This document shows, piece by piece, positions 46,145 through 54,974 of a stretch of DNA of 64,000 bases. Position numbers and translations under genes: made by a program. Each line of letters begins with the position of its first letter. The first letter of the stretch is position 1. Origin of the DNA: Phyllobacterium zundukense. Its GTDB lineage: Bacteria > Pseudomonadota > Alphaproteobacteria > Rhizobiales > Rhizobiaceae. The DNA is taken from assembly GCF_002764115.1 (NCBI RefSeq), contig NZ_CP017940.1, positions 3,198,501 through 3,262,500 on the forward strand. Reading direction: 5' to 3'. The notes under the pieces were generated by a model. The model made no database searches, was not told the DNA's origin, and saw nothing but the letters and a program-made list of their open reading frames with translations.

Positions 46145-46537
46145 ATGGCTATCGATTTCAACCACACAATACTGTTGGCCCGCAACAGCGAGGCATCGGC
46201 AAAATTCTTGGCGGAAATGCTTGGCCTTCCAGCCCCGAGGCACTGGGGACCTTTCCAGATGGTCACAACCGAAAACGGTGCCAACCTCGACTACATGGAT
46301 ACCGACGGCGAAATCACGCCGCAGCATTATGCGTTCCTGGTCAGCGAAGCCGAGTTCGACGAGATCTTCAGTAGGATTCGTGAACGGAATCTCCCGTACT
46401 GGGCTGACCCTAGCCGGACGCAGCCGGGCGAGATCAATCACCACGATGGAGGCCGTGGCGTTTATTTCGAGGACCCGAACGGTCATCTTATCGAGATCAT
46501 TACCCGTCAATACGGCAGCGGCGGATGGAACCCGTGA
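46145..46537 (+). CDS. VOC (glyoxalase/dioxygenase) family protein
   Basis: A 130-residue vicinal oxygen chelate protein. It begins AIDFNHTILLARNSEASAKF (metal His in the first beta strand). Later comes DGGRGVYFEDPNGHLIEIIT, the typical C-terminal paired beta motif with metal Glu in HLIEI. VOC members act in thiol transfer, dioxygenation or binding of toxicants; the substrate is unknown. The ATG at 46145 follows AGGGAG; the longer frame upstream is not supported. Confidence 0.85.
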   Translation: MAIDFNHTILLARNSEASAKFLAEMLGLPAPRHWGPFQMVTTENGANLDYMDTDGEITPQHYAFLVSEAEFDEIFSRIRERNLPYWADPSRTQPGEINHHDGGRGVYFEDPNGHLIEIITRQYGSGGWNP

Positions 46538-46735
46538 TCGTTCGGTGACGTAGCCAGACTGTTATTCGGCGTTCAGTTTGACCCTGCCTACGCATCCAAT
46601 CGCGACCCTATCATGCGGGCGAGAGGACAGTCCCGGCTGTATTTCCCATGTTAACGTGACATCACCATGCAGACTATGTGAGTGATCGTGGTGGAGCGGA
46701 AACGCTCGTTCGACCACGATTTGTGCGACCCGAGG

Positions 46736-47779
46736 CTACTTAGCCACGGCGTAGACCTCGTGTGTGTCCATTTGAGCATTGATGCCGGGCATACCGTCCG
46801 ATTGAAACGATCCGCCAGCAACATGGAATTCGTTGCCAATGAACCCAGCCACGAAACCGTGCCGTGCGATCTGCATGTGCGGGAGCGTTTGCCAAGTGTC
46901 GGTTTTGGGGTCATAGGCTTCAAGGGCCCAGTATGTCCGCTTGCCCTCAGGGTCCTGATATTCGCCGCCAGTCACATAAATCTTGCCATTGTAGGCTGCA
47001 CCTGAAACGCCCCCGCGCCTGGTCGGTGACCTGGACTTGAAAGTCCACGTATCGGCTTTCGCATCGTAGGCTTCTACGAGGTCTGTGACATCGCTCTTTG
47101 TCACAAAAGGAAGGCCAACTCGACCGTCAATCGCATAAATTTCGCCGTCAACTCCCGCCGCTAAGAAATGGTTACGCTCGACCTGCATAGGGGCACGCTC
47201 GCGCCAGGTATTGGTGGCGGGGTCGTACTCCTCGACTGTCCTTCCGACAATGTTCGGCACCCCGGCCCAGAGGGGTTCTTTCATTTCGCGGCCGTGTTCA
47301 TGAGTATGGGCACCCCCAATCACGTAAATCTTCCCGTTCAATGCGACAGCCTGCGCCGAACCGCGAGCGATCGGCATCGGTGCAAGCTTCGACCAGCTAT
47401 TAGTTTTGGGGTCGTACGAGAAAGAGTCCGCAATTGGCTGCCACCGCCGCGCACCTGGCGTCCCGACGAACCCGCCGAACACGTAGACCTTACCGTCGAG
47501 GCCGACAGTAGCGGTGTGGTGTGCTGGCTCCGGCATGTCCTTTAGGCGAGACCAACTGTCTGCTTTAGCATCATAAACAATGACGGAACCGACGGGCGCG
47601 GTCTGGGGCACATCGATGCCACCGATGATGTACCATTTGTCGTCTATCACGGCGCTCGAATTCTCGCTCTGCGCGACGGGCATTGGCTTGGCCATTCGCC
47701 ACGCTCCATCCTGAGCATAAGCGGACGAGACGGTAATTGAGGCGGCGAGTAGCGCAGCCGAAATCCAAGAGGCCTTCAT
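46736..47779 (-). CDS. Secreted kelch-repeat protein
   Basis: A 347-residue protein with a signal peptide (KASWISAALLAASITVSSAYAQ), followed by six kelch repeats. They are marked by WYIIGG, VYVFGG, IYVIGG, IYAIDG, IYVTGG and FHVAGG with matching W residues (DSWSRL, NSWSKL, NTWRER, DTWTFK, DTWQTL). Six units give one complete beta-propeller, expected in the periplasm or outside. Ligand unknown. It is divergent from the Tat-exported hydrolase gene 286 bp away, with a shared promoter region that holds a candidate PadR site. Confidence 0.85.
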   Translation of the reverse strand: MKASWISAALLAASITVSSAYAQDGAWRMAKPMPVAQSENSSAVIDDKWYIIGGIDVPQTAPVGSVIVYDAKADSWSRLKDMPEPAHHTATVGLDGKVYVFGGFVGTPGARRWQPIADSFSYDPKTNSWSKLAPMPIARGSAQAVALNGKIYVIGGAHTHEHGREMKEPLWAGVPNIVGRTVEEYDPATNTWRERAPMQVERNHFLAAGVDGEIYAIDGRVGLPFVTKSDVTDLVEAYDAKADTWTFKSRSPTRRGGVSGAAYNGKIYVTGGEYQDPEGKRTYWALEAYDPKTDTWQTLPHMQIARHGFVAGFIGNEFHVAGGSFQSDGMPGINAQMDTHEVYAVAK

Positions 47780-47984
47780 AAAATCACTCCTTTGGCCGGA
47801 CGATGCCTTGGGGCCACGCTGGTTATCGATTGCGTGACCTTTCGTGCCTCAGGAGTTACCCCACTAGAGGAGCCGGGAGAATTACGAGGTTCGGAATGGA
47901 CCTTTAAGCCAGACTGAAGAATGGGCCGTTCTTTGGCCCGACTGCGAAGCGGGCAGATCGCGCGCCGGCCACAGTAACAAAGAC

Positions 47985-48008
47985 GTGTCTTGATGTGTCT
48001 GAGATATA
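47985..48008. promoter_or_regulatory. Candidate PadR operator upstream of the metallo-hydrolase
   Basis: The 24-bp sequence matches at 19 of 24 positions the reverse complement of the site at 49682-49705 just upstream of padR. Both contain RTGTC-N5-RTGTC at a 10-bp period and end in AGATATA. It lies 57 bp before the hydrolase start and could also affect the divergent kelch gene. Confidence 0.5.
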
Positions 48009-48065
48009 TTTTAATTATGAAGTTTCCTGCGCCGATTTTAAGCCCTTACCACGCAAGGACGACTC

Positions 48066-49055
48066 ATGACCGAAATCCAATCGCCCACACGCCGACGGTT
48101 CCTTGGAGCAACAGCGTCGGGTCTCGCAACGCCATATCTGCTTCAATCGAATACCTTCGTCGCCAGCGCATTTGCTCAGGAAGCGGAAGCCCCGTCGGAT
48201 TTTCGCGTAACCAGAATCCAAGTGGGCTCGTTCAAGATCACCATTGTCAGTGATGGAGGCACAATTCAGAATCGACCTTGGGAAACCTATGGAACGGACC
48301 GCAAACCACACGAGGTCCAAGCACTTCTAAAGGAAAACTTCCTTCCGACTGACAAGTTCGTAGTCAGCTACGCGCCCCTCATCATCGACACCGGCACCGA
48401 AGTCATCCTTGTCGACACCGGCTTCGGCGAAAATGGAAGGCCAAATGGTGCTGGCAAAATGCTCGCCGCATTGCAATTCGCCGGATACACGCCCGATCAG
48501 ATCAGTTTGGTGTTCCTCACCCACCTACACAGAGACCACGTTGGCGGGCTGCGAGAGGCTGGAGCCGAGACGTTTCCCAAAGCTCGCTATGCCGTGAACG
48601 CGACCGAGTTCGACTTCTGGGTCTCGGAGGCGCGGATCGGGTCTGCGGCGGAACCAAACCACCGCGACGTCATCGAGAAAGTCAAACCGCTTGCGCCACG
48701 TATTTCATTCGTATCGGACGGCGAGGGTGTCTTGCCGGGCATTACTGCCCTCGCAGCACCAGGGCATTCGCCGGGCCACATGATTTTGAATATCGAGTCC
48801 GACGGACGACGCGTCGTCCTTGCGGCAGACACAGTCGTCCACTACGCACTCGGATTGCAGCGTCCAAACTGGGAGGTTCGCTTTGACATGGACAAGCCAG
48901 CCGCTGCGGCAACCAGGAAGAGAGTATTGGACATGATTGCATCCGATAAGGTTCCCTTCCTTGGCTACCACATGCCTCATCCCTCCATTGGCTTCCTGGA
49001 TCGCAAGGGGGATGGATACTATTTCGTCCCTGCAACATATCAGTTCGCTATCTGA
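48066..49055 (+). CDS. Tat-exported metallo-beta-lactamase-fold hydrolase
   Basis: A 329-residue protein with a twin-arginine signal (TRRRFLGATASGLATPYLL, cleavage near AFAQE) and an MBL fold. Metal ligands seen: LTHLHRDHVGG (HxHxDH), PGHSPGHM (His), LAADTVVHYA (Asp) and FLGYHMPHPS (His), so two metals can bind. The fold covers lactonases, arylsulfatases and others; the quorum-quenching lactonase group is one option but not proven. ATG at 48066. A motif shared with the padR promoter lies upstream. Confidence 0.88.
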   Translation: MTEIQSPTRRRFLGATASGLATPYLLQSNTFVASAFAQEAEAPSDFRVTRIQVGSFKITIVSDGGTIQNRPWETYGTDRKPHEVQALLKENFLPTDKFVVSYAPLIIDTGTEVILVDTGFGENGRPNGAGKMLAALQFAGYTPDQISLVFLTHLHRDHVGGLREAGAETFPKARYAVNATEFDFWVSEARIGSAAEPNHRDVIEKVKPLAPRISFVSDGEGVLPGITALAAPGHSPGHMILNIESDGRRVVLAADTVVHYALGLQRPNWEVRFDMDKPAAAATRKRVLDMIASDKVPFLGYHMPHPSIGFLDRKGDGYYFVPATYQFAI

Positions 49056-49170
49056 GGCCGCTAAATCGGGCTGACGTCAGTGGTCACGACATCGAACAAT
49101 CCCGCTGCGGTATCGTGTACTTTAGGAGCGCAATAATTTGATGTGGCGGTGGACACCCCGGAGAATGATC

Positions 49171-49668
49171 TTACAACCGCTCAATCTTCCGCACCGCCTC
49201 ATCGATTATCTCCGCGACGTCGAGCTGTAGCTCTCTCGGTGGGTCTCCTGCGAGCTGTTGGCCAAGCGCCGTTTTCAAGTTCTGCATAGCGCGACCCACC
49301 GGTCCTGCTGACACATTTGCCCCTCGAAAACGCAAGGCCTCAATCCTTGCCAGAACACCTTGAGCTTCATCTCGATGCTCTTCGAGATGCCGCATCCCTT
49401 GCTCGGTTAGGTGATAGGCACGCTTCTGCACGTCTGGAGCCGACGATTGCAGAAGGTCTTGATCCATCATCAAGGCGAGGCGCGGATACACAATCCCCGA
49501 ACTCGGAGCGTAGGTTTCACCCGACCTCCTCTTGATCTCCTTGATCAAGTCGTAGCCATGCCGGGGGTCGCTACCTTCTATGAGAAGGAGCAGAAGCAAT
49601 CCCAATTCGTCGCTGTCGAGCATGCGGCGGCTTGATGACGTCTGCGAACCGTTATGTTTATCTTCCAT
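49171..49668 (-). CDS. PadR family transcriptional regulator
   Basis: A 165-residue PadR regulator. The winged helix includes DSDELGLLLLLLIEGSDPRHGY, then DLIKEIKRRSGETYAPSSGI and YPRLALMMDQDLLQ, and a C-terminal helix serves dimerisation. PadR proteins usually repress their own gene and a neighbour and respond to small phenolic or toxic ligands. It is divergent from the FMN reductase (113 bp between starts) and has a 24-bp motif 14 bp from its start that recurs before the metallo-hydrolase gene. Confidence 0.9.
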   Translation of the reverse strand: MEDKHNGSQTSSSRRMLDSDELGLLLLLLIEGSDPRHGYDLIKEIKRRSGETYAPSSGIVYPRLALMMDQDLLQSSAPDVQKRAYHLTEQGMRHLEEHRDEAQGVLARIEALRFRGANVSAGPVGRAMQNLKTALGQQLAGDPPRELQLDVAEIIDEAVRKIERL

Positions 49669-49681
49669 TTGTTTCTCAACT

Positions 49682-49705
49682 TATATCTAAGACATATCTT
49701 GACAT
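49682..49705. promoter_or_regulatory. Candidate PadR operator in padR/FMN reductase spacer
   Basis: TATATCTAAGACATATCTTG and four further bases, 14-37 bp upstream of the padR ATG and about 80 bp before the FMN reductase gene. It is shared (19/24) with 47985-48008. Position fits autorepression. Confidence 0.5.
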
Positions 49706-49781
49706 TATTTTAGCATGTTTCTATCTGTAATGCCAATGCGGACATACCCCGCTGATCCCAAATCAAGTGTGAGACTATACA

Positions 49782-50336
49782 ATGAAAAAGGTTGCAGTTT
49801 TGGTTGGCTCGCTGCGCCGCGAGTCCATCAATGGAAAACTCGCGCGGGTGCTGGCCCGGCTGGCTAAGGACCATCTTGAATTCGACATCATCGATTTGGC
49901 TAACGTGCCAATGTATAATGACGAACTTTGGGAAAACGTGCCTGAAGCGGTGATCGAGCTAAAACAGCGGATCGCAAAAGCAGACGGCGTTTTGTTCATG
50001 TCTCCTGAATATAACCGATCCTTCACAGCGGTACTCAAGAATGCCATCGACTGGGGCACACGTCCCTATGGCCAGAACTCTTTCTCAGGCAAGCCTGGGG
50101 CAATCATCGGTACGTCGCCGGGTGCAATAGGATCGGCCGTTGGGCAAAGCCAGCTTCGCAGCGTCCTGGGTGCGATCCAGGTCGTCGTTATGGGGCAGCC
50201 AGAAATCTATCTCTCGTGGAACGACGACCTGGTTGATGCTGACGACAACGTTGTTGTCGAATCCACCAAGAGGTATCTCGAAACCTGGGTTGATCATTTT
50301 ACGCGTTGGATCGAACGCTTGGCTCCCCCAGCCTGA
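49782..50336 (+). CDS. NAD(P)H-dependent FMN reductase
   Basis: A 184-residue flavodoxin-fold reductase. FMN-phosphate loop GSLRRESINGKLAR at the start, then FMSPEYNRSFTAVLKNAIDW, the family signature near the flavin. Such enzymes reduce FMN or quinone/azo/chromate-like compounds with NAD(P)H. It is divergent from padR, so control by PadR is plausible. The next gene (DUF3861) starts 83 bp downstream. Confidence 0.9.
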   Translation: MKKVAVLVGSLRRESINGKLARVLARLAKDHLEFDIIDLANVPMYNDELWENVPEAVIELKQRIAKADGVLFMSPEYNRSFTAVLKNAIDWGTRPYGQNSFSGKPGAIIGTSPGAIGSAVGQSQLRSVLGAIQVVVMGQPEIYLSWNDDLVDADDNVVVESTKRYLETWVDHFTRWIERLAPPA

Positions 50337-50419
50337 ACATTCAACACTTTGACAAGGGCTGAGGACATATCGGCGGCGGCCATCTGCGGTCGGTGATCAC
50401 TACGAAAGAGACCCGTTCA

Positions 50420-50713
50420 ATGCCCCACACATATCGAATAACAGTCGAGGAACTTGGCGAAGCTGCTTTCGCCTCTGACGCCAGAACTCTTACGTTTGAT
50501 GCCAGCAATCACGACGATCTAATCCGGATTCTCGAACTTATGCGCGATAAAGCTATTCTCCCCGATGGCGAGACCGCTGAATTCACCATCGGCCTCAAGC
50601 TCTTCACCGAGGTCGTGTTGCGGCATCGAGCGGAGCCGCTGTTTAGCGAACTCTTTCCACACCTTGGCGCGTTCATGAAAAAGCTCAAGGGATACGAGAA
50701 AGCTTCAATATGA
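50420..50713 (+). CDS. DUF3861 family protein
   Basis: A 97-residue protein starting MPHTYRITVEELGEA and containing ILPDGETAEFTIGLKLFTEV, which fits my memory of DUF3861, a small family of unknown function. It follows the FMN reductase in the same direction. Its stop overlaps a 21-codon frame by ATGA. The ATG at 50420 is used; the frame opens 9 codons earlier. Confidence 0.7.
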   Translation: MPHTYRITVEELGEAAFASDARTLTFDASNHDDLIRILELMRDKAILPDGETAEFTIGLKLFTEVVLRHRAEPLFSELFPHLGAFMKKLKGYEKASI

Positions 50714-50775
50714 ACGATTCTCACTCATACGGTTTCTGGCAGCAGCCACTGTCGGTAGCTGTTTCCTCGTCATGA
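50710..50775 (+). CDS. Possible 21-residue ORF coupled on both sides
   Basis: The ATG overlaps the DUF3861 stop (ATGA) and its own stop overlaps the next ATG (ATGA). The product would be MNDSHSYGFWQQPLSVAVSS plus one Ser. No family is known. It could be a coupling leader or chance. Confidence 0.2.
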   Translation: MNDSHSYGFWQQPLSVAVSSS

Positions 50776-50966
50776 CCGACGATGACAACCTATTGAATGC
50801 CATCGCTGCAGTCTCTGACCGGGCATCTTCGATGGACCGTAGTGATATCCGAGAAGTGTCCGACGAGCTTCACAGGCGCTTTCCCCATCGAACTGCTCAG
50901 GAGATCGAGCAGCGACTAAAGAGCACTCTCCGTGCCAGGGCGAAGGTAGCACGGTCCCATTTTTGA
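50772..50966 (+). CDS. Small hypothetical protein
   Basis: A 64-residue, charged, helical protein starting MTDDDNLLNAIAAVSDRASS. It has no signal peptide or membrane segment. No strong ribosome site is visible, but the start overlaps an upstream stop. The family is not recognised. It ends 112 bp before the chosen LysR start. Confidence 0.4.
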   Translation: MTDDDNLLNAIAAVSDRASSMDRSDIREVSDELHRRFPHRTAQEIEQRLKSTLRARAKVARSHF

Positions 50967-51078
50967 CGGCGCAAAACTGGTTTCGGTGATCGCGATATCG
51001 CGCACTCGCGTGACATCCCAGTTACCGTGGGGCACTCTACAACTGACATCGGGTCGGTCTAAGGCAGGGAGCCGCTTA

Positions 51079-51999
51079 TTGTACAAACCTGAAATGCGCG
51101 AGCTAACTGCTTTCGTCGAGGTCGCACGCCAACTCAACTTCACGCGAGCCGCCGCCAATGTCGGCGTCTCGGTTCCAACTTTCAGCCAGACCCTTCGCGG
51201 CTTGGAGGAGAAGCTTGGGGTGCGCCTTTTAACGCGTACGACCCGCAGCGTCTCCCTTACTGACGCAGGGACGGATTTCCTAGCTTCCTTGGAGCCACTG
51301 TTGGCGAGCCTTGATGTAGCTCTTGACGGACTGAACAGATTTCGCAGTGAGACCGGTGGTCGCCTACGGATTCTTGGCTCCAGGACCGCTTCCACGCTCA
51401 TTGTTGGCCCCTTGATTGGACGCTTTCTTTCTACTCATCCCGACATCGAGCTAGAGATGCTGGTCGACGATCTTCACGTTGACTTGGTCGAAAGTCGGAT
51501 CGACGCTGGTATCCAGGTCGGTGAGCGGATCGAGAAGGATATGGTCGCTGTGCGCCTCGTCGATCCATTCGAAGAAGTGGTTATGGCTTCGTCTGAGTAC
51601 CTTCAGAAGCAAGGTGAACCAGATACCCCTGCTAGCCTCAACGAACATCGGTGCATCCGATTGAGGTCCTCTTGGGACGGCACTGTCCACCCGTGGGTGC
51701 TCACAAAAGGTGAGGAAAAGGTTGAACCTTCGACAGGTGCGCACTTTGTCGCCAACGATTTGCGCGTTCTAGCTTCGGTCGTTCGGGGCGGTGGAGGGAT
51801 CGGATTGCTTCCTAAAGTCCTTGTCAAAGATGCGTTGGCGTCGGGAGAACTTGTCCAGCTCCTCGACGGCTGGAGTTCCTGGATATCAGGCATCTATCTT
51901 TTTTATCCGAGCAGGCGGCAGATGCCTGCCGCCCTTGGCGCGTTCATTAAGTTCATGCGAGAGAACAAGCCCGGTCCAGGTTGGCTATCGGCCCTGTGA
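51079..51999 (+). CDS. LysR family transcriptional regulator
   Basis: A 306-residue LysR protein: MRELTAFVEVARQLNFTRAA, then ANVGVSVPTFSQTLRGLEEKLG, and an effector domain. I favour a TTG at 51079 (giving a short YKPE before MREL), because AGGGAG lies about 7 bp upstream; the ATG at 51094 is the alternative. It is convergent with an MFS transporter and overlaps it by 47 bp at the 3' end. Confidence 0.85.
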   Translation: MYKPEMRELTAFVEVARQLNFTRAAANVGVSVPTFSQTLRGLEEKLGVRLLTRTTRSVSLTDAGTDFLASLEPLLASLDVALDGLNRFRSETGGRLRILGSRTASTLIVGPLIGRFLSTHPDIELEMLVDDLHVDLVESRIDAGIQVGERIEKDMVAVRLVDPFEEVVMASSEYLQKQGEPDTPASLNEHRCIRLRSSWDGTVHPWVLTKGEEKVEPSTGAHFVANDLRVLASVVRGGGGIGLLPKVLVKDALASGELVQLLDGWSSWISGIYLFYPSRRQMPAALGAFIKFMRENKPGPGWLSAL

Positions 52000-53113
52000 A
52001 GGATCGAGGGCAAGGTGTTGATGCCGGACTGAAGTGAGCCGCGATAACCGCTCCGCCAAGGGCAGCACCAAGCGCATTGGCAACATTGATCGCGCAACCG
52101 TTTAGCATTGCGCCCAGCGCCTGTGCGTGTCCAGCGACATCCATAAGACGGGCCTGCAACGGCGGCACGAGAGCGAGCGCCGCCAATCCAGCAACGAAGA
52201 CGCTGATGGAGATCGCAATCGTGTTGTGAACACTAAAGAAGAAGATCGCGAAGGCCACGAGGTTCAAGACCAGCAGTATGCCTATCGCCCGCATTATGCC
52301 TCGATCCGCGAGCCAACCACCCAAGAAGTTTCCAACGAACATACCAAGCCCGATCACGACCAAAACGAGCGGGGCGTGACTTTCGGATATTCCAGTGACG
52401 GACACCAGGGTTGGCACCAGATAGGTATATACCGCGAAGAGGCCGCCGAGACCGACTGAACCTATCCCGAAAGCCAGCCAAACCTGTGGTTTTGCCAAAG
52501 CGCTCAATTCCTTGAGAGGACCGGAGCCGTGCGCAGCCTGAATTGCCGGAACGCTGGCCCGACAGATGATAGCCGCAAGGGCCGCCAGCGCTGCCAACAG
52601 GAAGTACGTTAGACGCCACGTCGTATGCTCTCCGAGGAAAGTCCCGACCGGAGCGCCTATAAGGTTGGCAAGGCCTAGCCCCATCATAACTCGGGCAACG
52701 GCTTGCGCCCGCCTACCCGGATGAGCCAACGTTGCTGCAATGAGGGATGCGATCCCGAAGTATGCTCCGTGAGGAAGGCCGGACATGAAACGTGCTGCGA
52801 TCAGTGTCGAAAAGCTACCAGTAAGTGCAGACAATGCATTTCCGGCCGCGCAGAAGAGAAGGAGAAAGACCAGCAGCATGTGGCGTGGCGTTTTAGCCGC
52901 CATTGTTGCGATCAACGGAGCGCCGATGACGACGCCAAGAGCGTAGGCAGTGACAGAGGTTCCGGCAACATCAATCGTGACGTGGCTATCGCGGGCCATT
53001 TCGGGTAGCAGGCCCATGGCGGCGAATTCGGAAGTGCCGAGGAGAAATGCTCCCAGGATCATCGCCGATTCCGCCGCGAGCGTCTGCAAGCGTGTGTGTG
53101 GTTGGTGTGTCAT
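51953..53113 (-). CDS. MFS transporter, 12-helix DHA1 type
   Basis: A 386-residue major facilitator of the DHA1 sugar/drug efflux group (AraJ/YdhP-like by eye). It opens with LGAFLLGTSEFAAMGLLPEM, typical of the group, and carries GLANLIGAPVGTFLGEHTTW, a motif C-like antiporter region. The last 47 bp overlap the convergent LysR gene, and its C-terminal 15 or so residues are polar and probably not part of the fold. The substrate is unknown; an exporter of small toxic compounds is likely. Confidence 0.88.
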   Translation of the reverse strand: MTHQPHTRLQTLAAESAMILGAFLLGTSEFAAMGLLPEMARDSHVTIDVAGTSVTAYALGVVIGAPLIATMAAKTPRHMLLVFLLLFCAAGNALSALTGSFSTLIAARFMSGLPHGAYFGIASLIAATLAHPGRRAQAVARVMMGLGLANLIGAPVGTFLGEHTTWRLTYFLLAALAALAAIICRASVPAIQAAHGSGPLKELSALAKPQVWLAFGIGSVGLGGLFAVYTYLVPTLVSVTGISESHAPLVLVVIGLGMFVGNFLGGWLADRGIMRAIGILLVLNLVAFAIFFFSVHNTIAISISVFVAGLAALALVPPLQARLMDVAGHAQALGAMLNGCAINVANALGAALGGAVIAAHFSPASTPCPRSFTGPIANLDRACSLA

Positions 53114-53271
53114 GAGATACTCGGATTAAAGCCGCAGCGGAGACCAGTTCAGGGACAAAGCATTCGCAGGCCGAGGCCTGGAGAGGCGGCGGCCCGCGAC
53201 ACTCGCGGCGACAGTCGGATTGTAACGGGAATTTGGCGGTCCCGCTGATTGTCACCACGGCGGGGGGTGGA

Positions 53272-54039
53272 TTACGGCGTCGGCACGAAGATGTCGCGGG
53301 AATAAACCGGCAGCGAGACAACGGAAACCAGGCTTTGCGACCCGTCGAAGACAGCGGTAAGTTTTCCGCCTTCTGCCTTGAGCAAAAACGAGCGGAGACG
53401 TTCCGACTTCGCACCTTCAGCCTGAACGACGTCAGTTGCTTCGTTGTAACGGTAGATGCGGGAGAAGCTTGGCTTCAACTGCGAATATACATGGCTCTCA
53501 GCCTTCTCTGTTTTGAGAGGACCGCGCTCAAATTCTGCTTGCAGAGAAACCTTCTCTCCGCCTCCTTCGAATGTCCACGATTCAGTGACCACCGATGGAT
53601 TCGAGCTGTACTTCACCGAACGAGTAACGTCGTCAGTAGCTTTTTCCGCAATTTCGTATGGGCCTGCGCCGCAGCGAGACAAGCCGTCGAACAGCATCAG
53701 GACATCTTCGCTACTGCCCTTTTTGCGGACGGGAATCCCAAACAGCACATACCGGTATGGCGCACCGACTTTTCCATCAGTCCCAACTGCAAACAGCTGA
53801 TCTACGAACTCGACCTGCAGATTCGCGCCCGCAGAGGGTCCTTCTTTGATCGGGCTAAGCTCCCAGCCCTCAGGCAGAAACTTCTCCAAAGCAGTGGTGG
53901 AGGCTTTGTAAGCCAGAATGGTGCGAACGTCAGTGTTGCTGCCACTAAAGTTTTCAGCGGCCTCAGCGGGTGTTGGCATGATCGGAGCCGCGATCAGTGC
54001 AAGGGTCAACGCAATATCGACAGGATTGAATTTGAACAT
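53272..54039 (-). CDS. Secreted protein of unknown function
   Basis: A 255-residue protein with a signal peptide (FKFNPVDIALTLALIAAPIM ... cut near AEA-A). The mature part includes ALEKFLPEGWELSP, GANLQVEFVDQLF and YRYVLFGIPVRKKG. I do not recognise the family with confidence; the order and spacing recall the acetoacetate-decarboxylase-like fold, but that is only an impression. The ATG at 54039 follows AGGAATAGGATC. It lies 45 bp downstream of the GlcG-like gene on the same strand, so the two likely form an operon. Confidence 0.7.
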   Translation of the reverse strand: MFKFNPVDIALTLALIAAPIMPTPAEAAENFSGSNTDVRTILAYKASTTALEKFLPEGWELSPIKEGPSAGANLQVEFVDQLFAVGTDGKVGAPYRYVLFGIPVRKKGSSEDVLMLFDGLSRCGAGPYEIAEKATDDVTRSVKYSSNPSVVTESWTFEGGGEKVSLQAEFERGPLKTEKAESHVYSQLKPSFSRIYRYNEATDVVQAEGAKSERLRSFLLKAEGGKLTAVFDGSQSLVSVVSLPVYSRDIFVPTP

Positions 54040-54084
54040 GATCCTATTCCTTTGAAAGGGGCGCACTCGCGCGCGCTATGACCG

Positions 54085-54519
54085 TTAGAGGGCGGCTAGG
54101 CCAGCTTTGGCGCAAACGTCGTCTTGATCCCCCGTGCCACCGCTGGCAGCGAGAGCGCCGATGATCTTGCCGTCCTTGATCACCGGCCACGCACCAGGAG
54201 CAGCGAGGACGCCAGGCATGGTCAGCATGAACGGACCGGCTTTCGCAGTTACGTCGTAGAATGCACGTGTCGGGCGCTTGTAGAGGGCTGCTGCGGCGGC
54301 CTTTTCAACGGCGGCCTGGGAGAGTTCGGTGTCATCCATCTTTTCGTAGTATACAAGGGCACCGTGTGTGTCGGTCACTGCAATAGCCATTGGCCAGCTG
54401 TGAGCAGCACATTCCTTGGTTGCTGCAGCGGCAATAACCTTGGCGGTATCCACGGAGATGTCAGCGCCGTATTTAGGAAGGGTGACTGCAGCCATTGCGC
54501 TCCACTTAGAAATAGACAT
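54085..54519 (-). CDS. GlcG/HbpS family heme-binding-type protein (DUF336)
   Basis: A 144-residue GlcG/HbpS protein. Family marks: HSWPMAIAVTDTHGALVYYEKM, KRPTRAFYDVTAKAGPFM, and GGWP-like GAWPVIKDGKIIGALAASGG ending in a DDVCAKAGL motif. Members bind heme or cobalamin-like cofactors or assist oxidative enzymes. The ATG at 54519 follows GAAAGGAAACGCC. No signal peptide is evident. The secreted unknown protein follows in the same transcript. Confidence 0.85.
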   Translation of the reverse strand: MSISKWSAMAAVTLPKYGADISVDTAKVIAAAATKECAAHSWPMAIAVTDTHGALVYYEKMDDTELSQAAVEKAAAAALYKRPTRAFYDVTAKAGPFMLTMPGVLAAPGAWPVIKDGKIIGALAASGGTGDQDDVCAKAGLAAL

Positions 54520-54948
54520 AGGCGTTTCCTTTCGTTCATCATTCTGATCGGCTCGCTTTGCGCTAGCTATCGATCCGGTTTTGAGTAGGCCGGACGGTGA
54601 ACGAGAGGTTTTCATGTCATCTGCCGGTCTTGATGAAAGGAAAATGCCCAGCGACCTCAGCACTGAATGACGAAGTCCGAAATGGACTATTAGGCGTTGT
54701 CAAATAATATCGGCGATTTCGACGCAGCCTACCGAGAACGCGCAAAGCATTTGAACGGTCGCGCTTGAGCCCTTGATCATCTAGTGCCCATGATCGCTCC
54801 CGAGGTGCCGAGGACGCAGTTCATGGACCGGCATCGTAAACTTAACACGTCCGCCATTATGATATGGGATCGCCGCCGGGGCGGAAACGCGCTGGCGCAG
54901 TTGATTACAAGCGAGATCTCATAGCGAAGGATTTCAGATCGTTCCACT
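54520..54948. other. Intergenic stretch without a supported gene
   Basis: Open frames here have no protein-like pattern. I see only the upstream part of the promoter region for the small-membrane-protein cluster. Confidence 0.5.
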
Positions 54949-54974
54949 GGAACAATAGCGCGGTGCCGCACGTT
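54949..54974 (+). promoter_or_regulatory. Sigma-EcfG-type general stress promoter
   Basis: GGAAC (54949-54953), 17 bp, CGTT (54971-54974): this matches the GGAAC-N16/17-CGTT consensus of the alphaproteobacterial general-stress sigma factor EcfG. The first downstream gene is at 55063. Confidence 0.65.
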
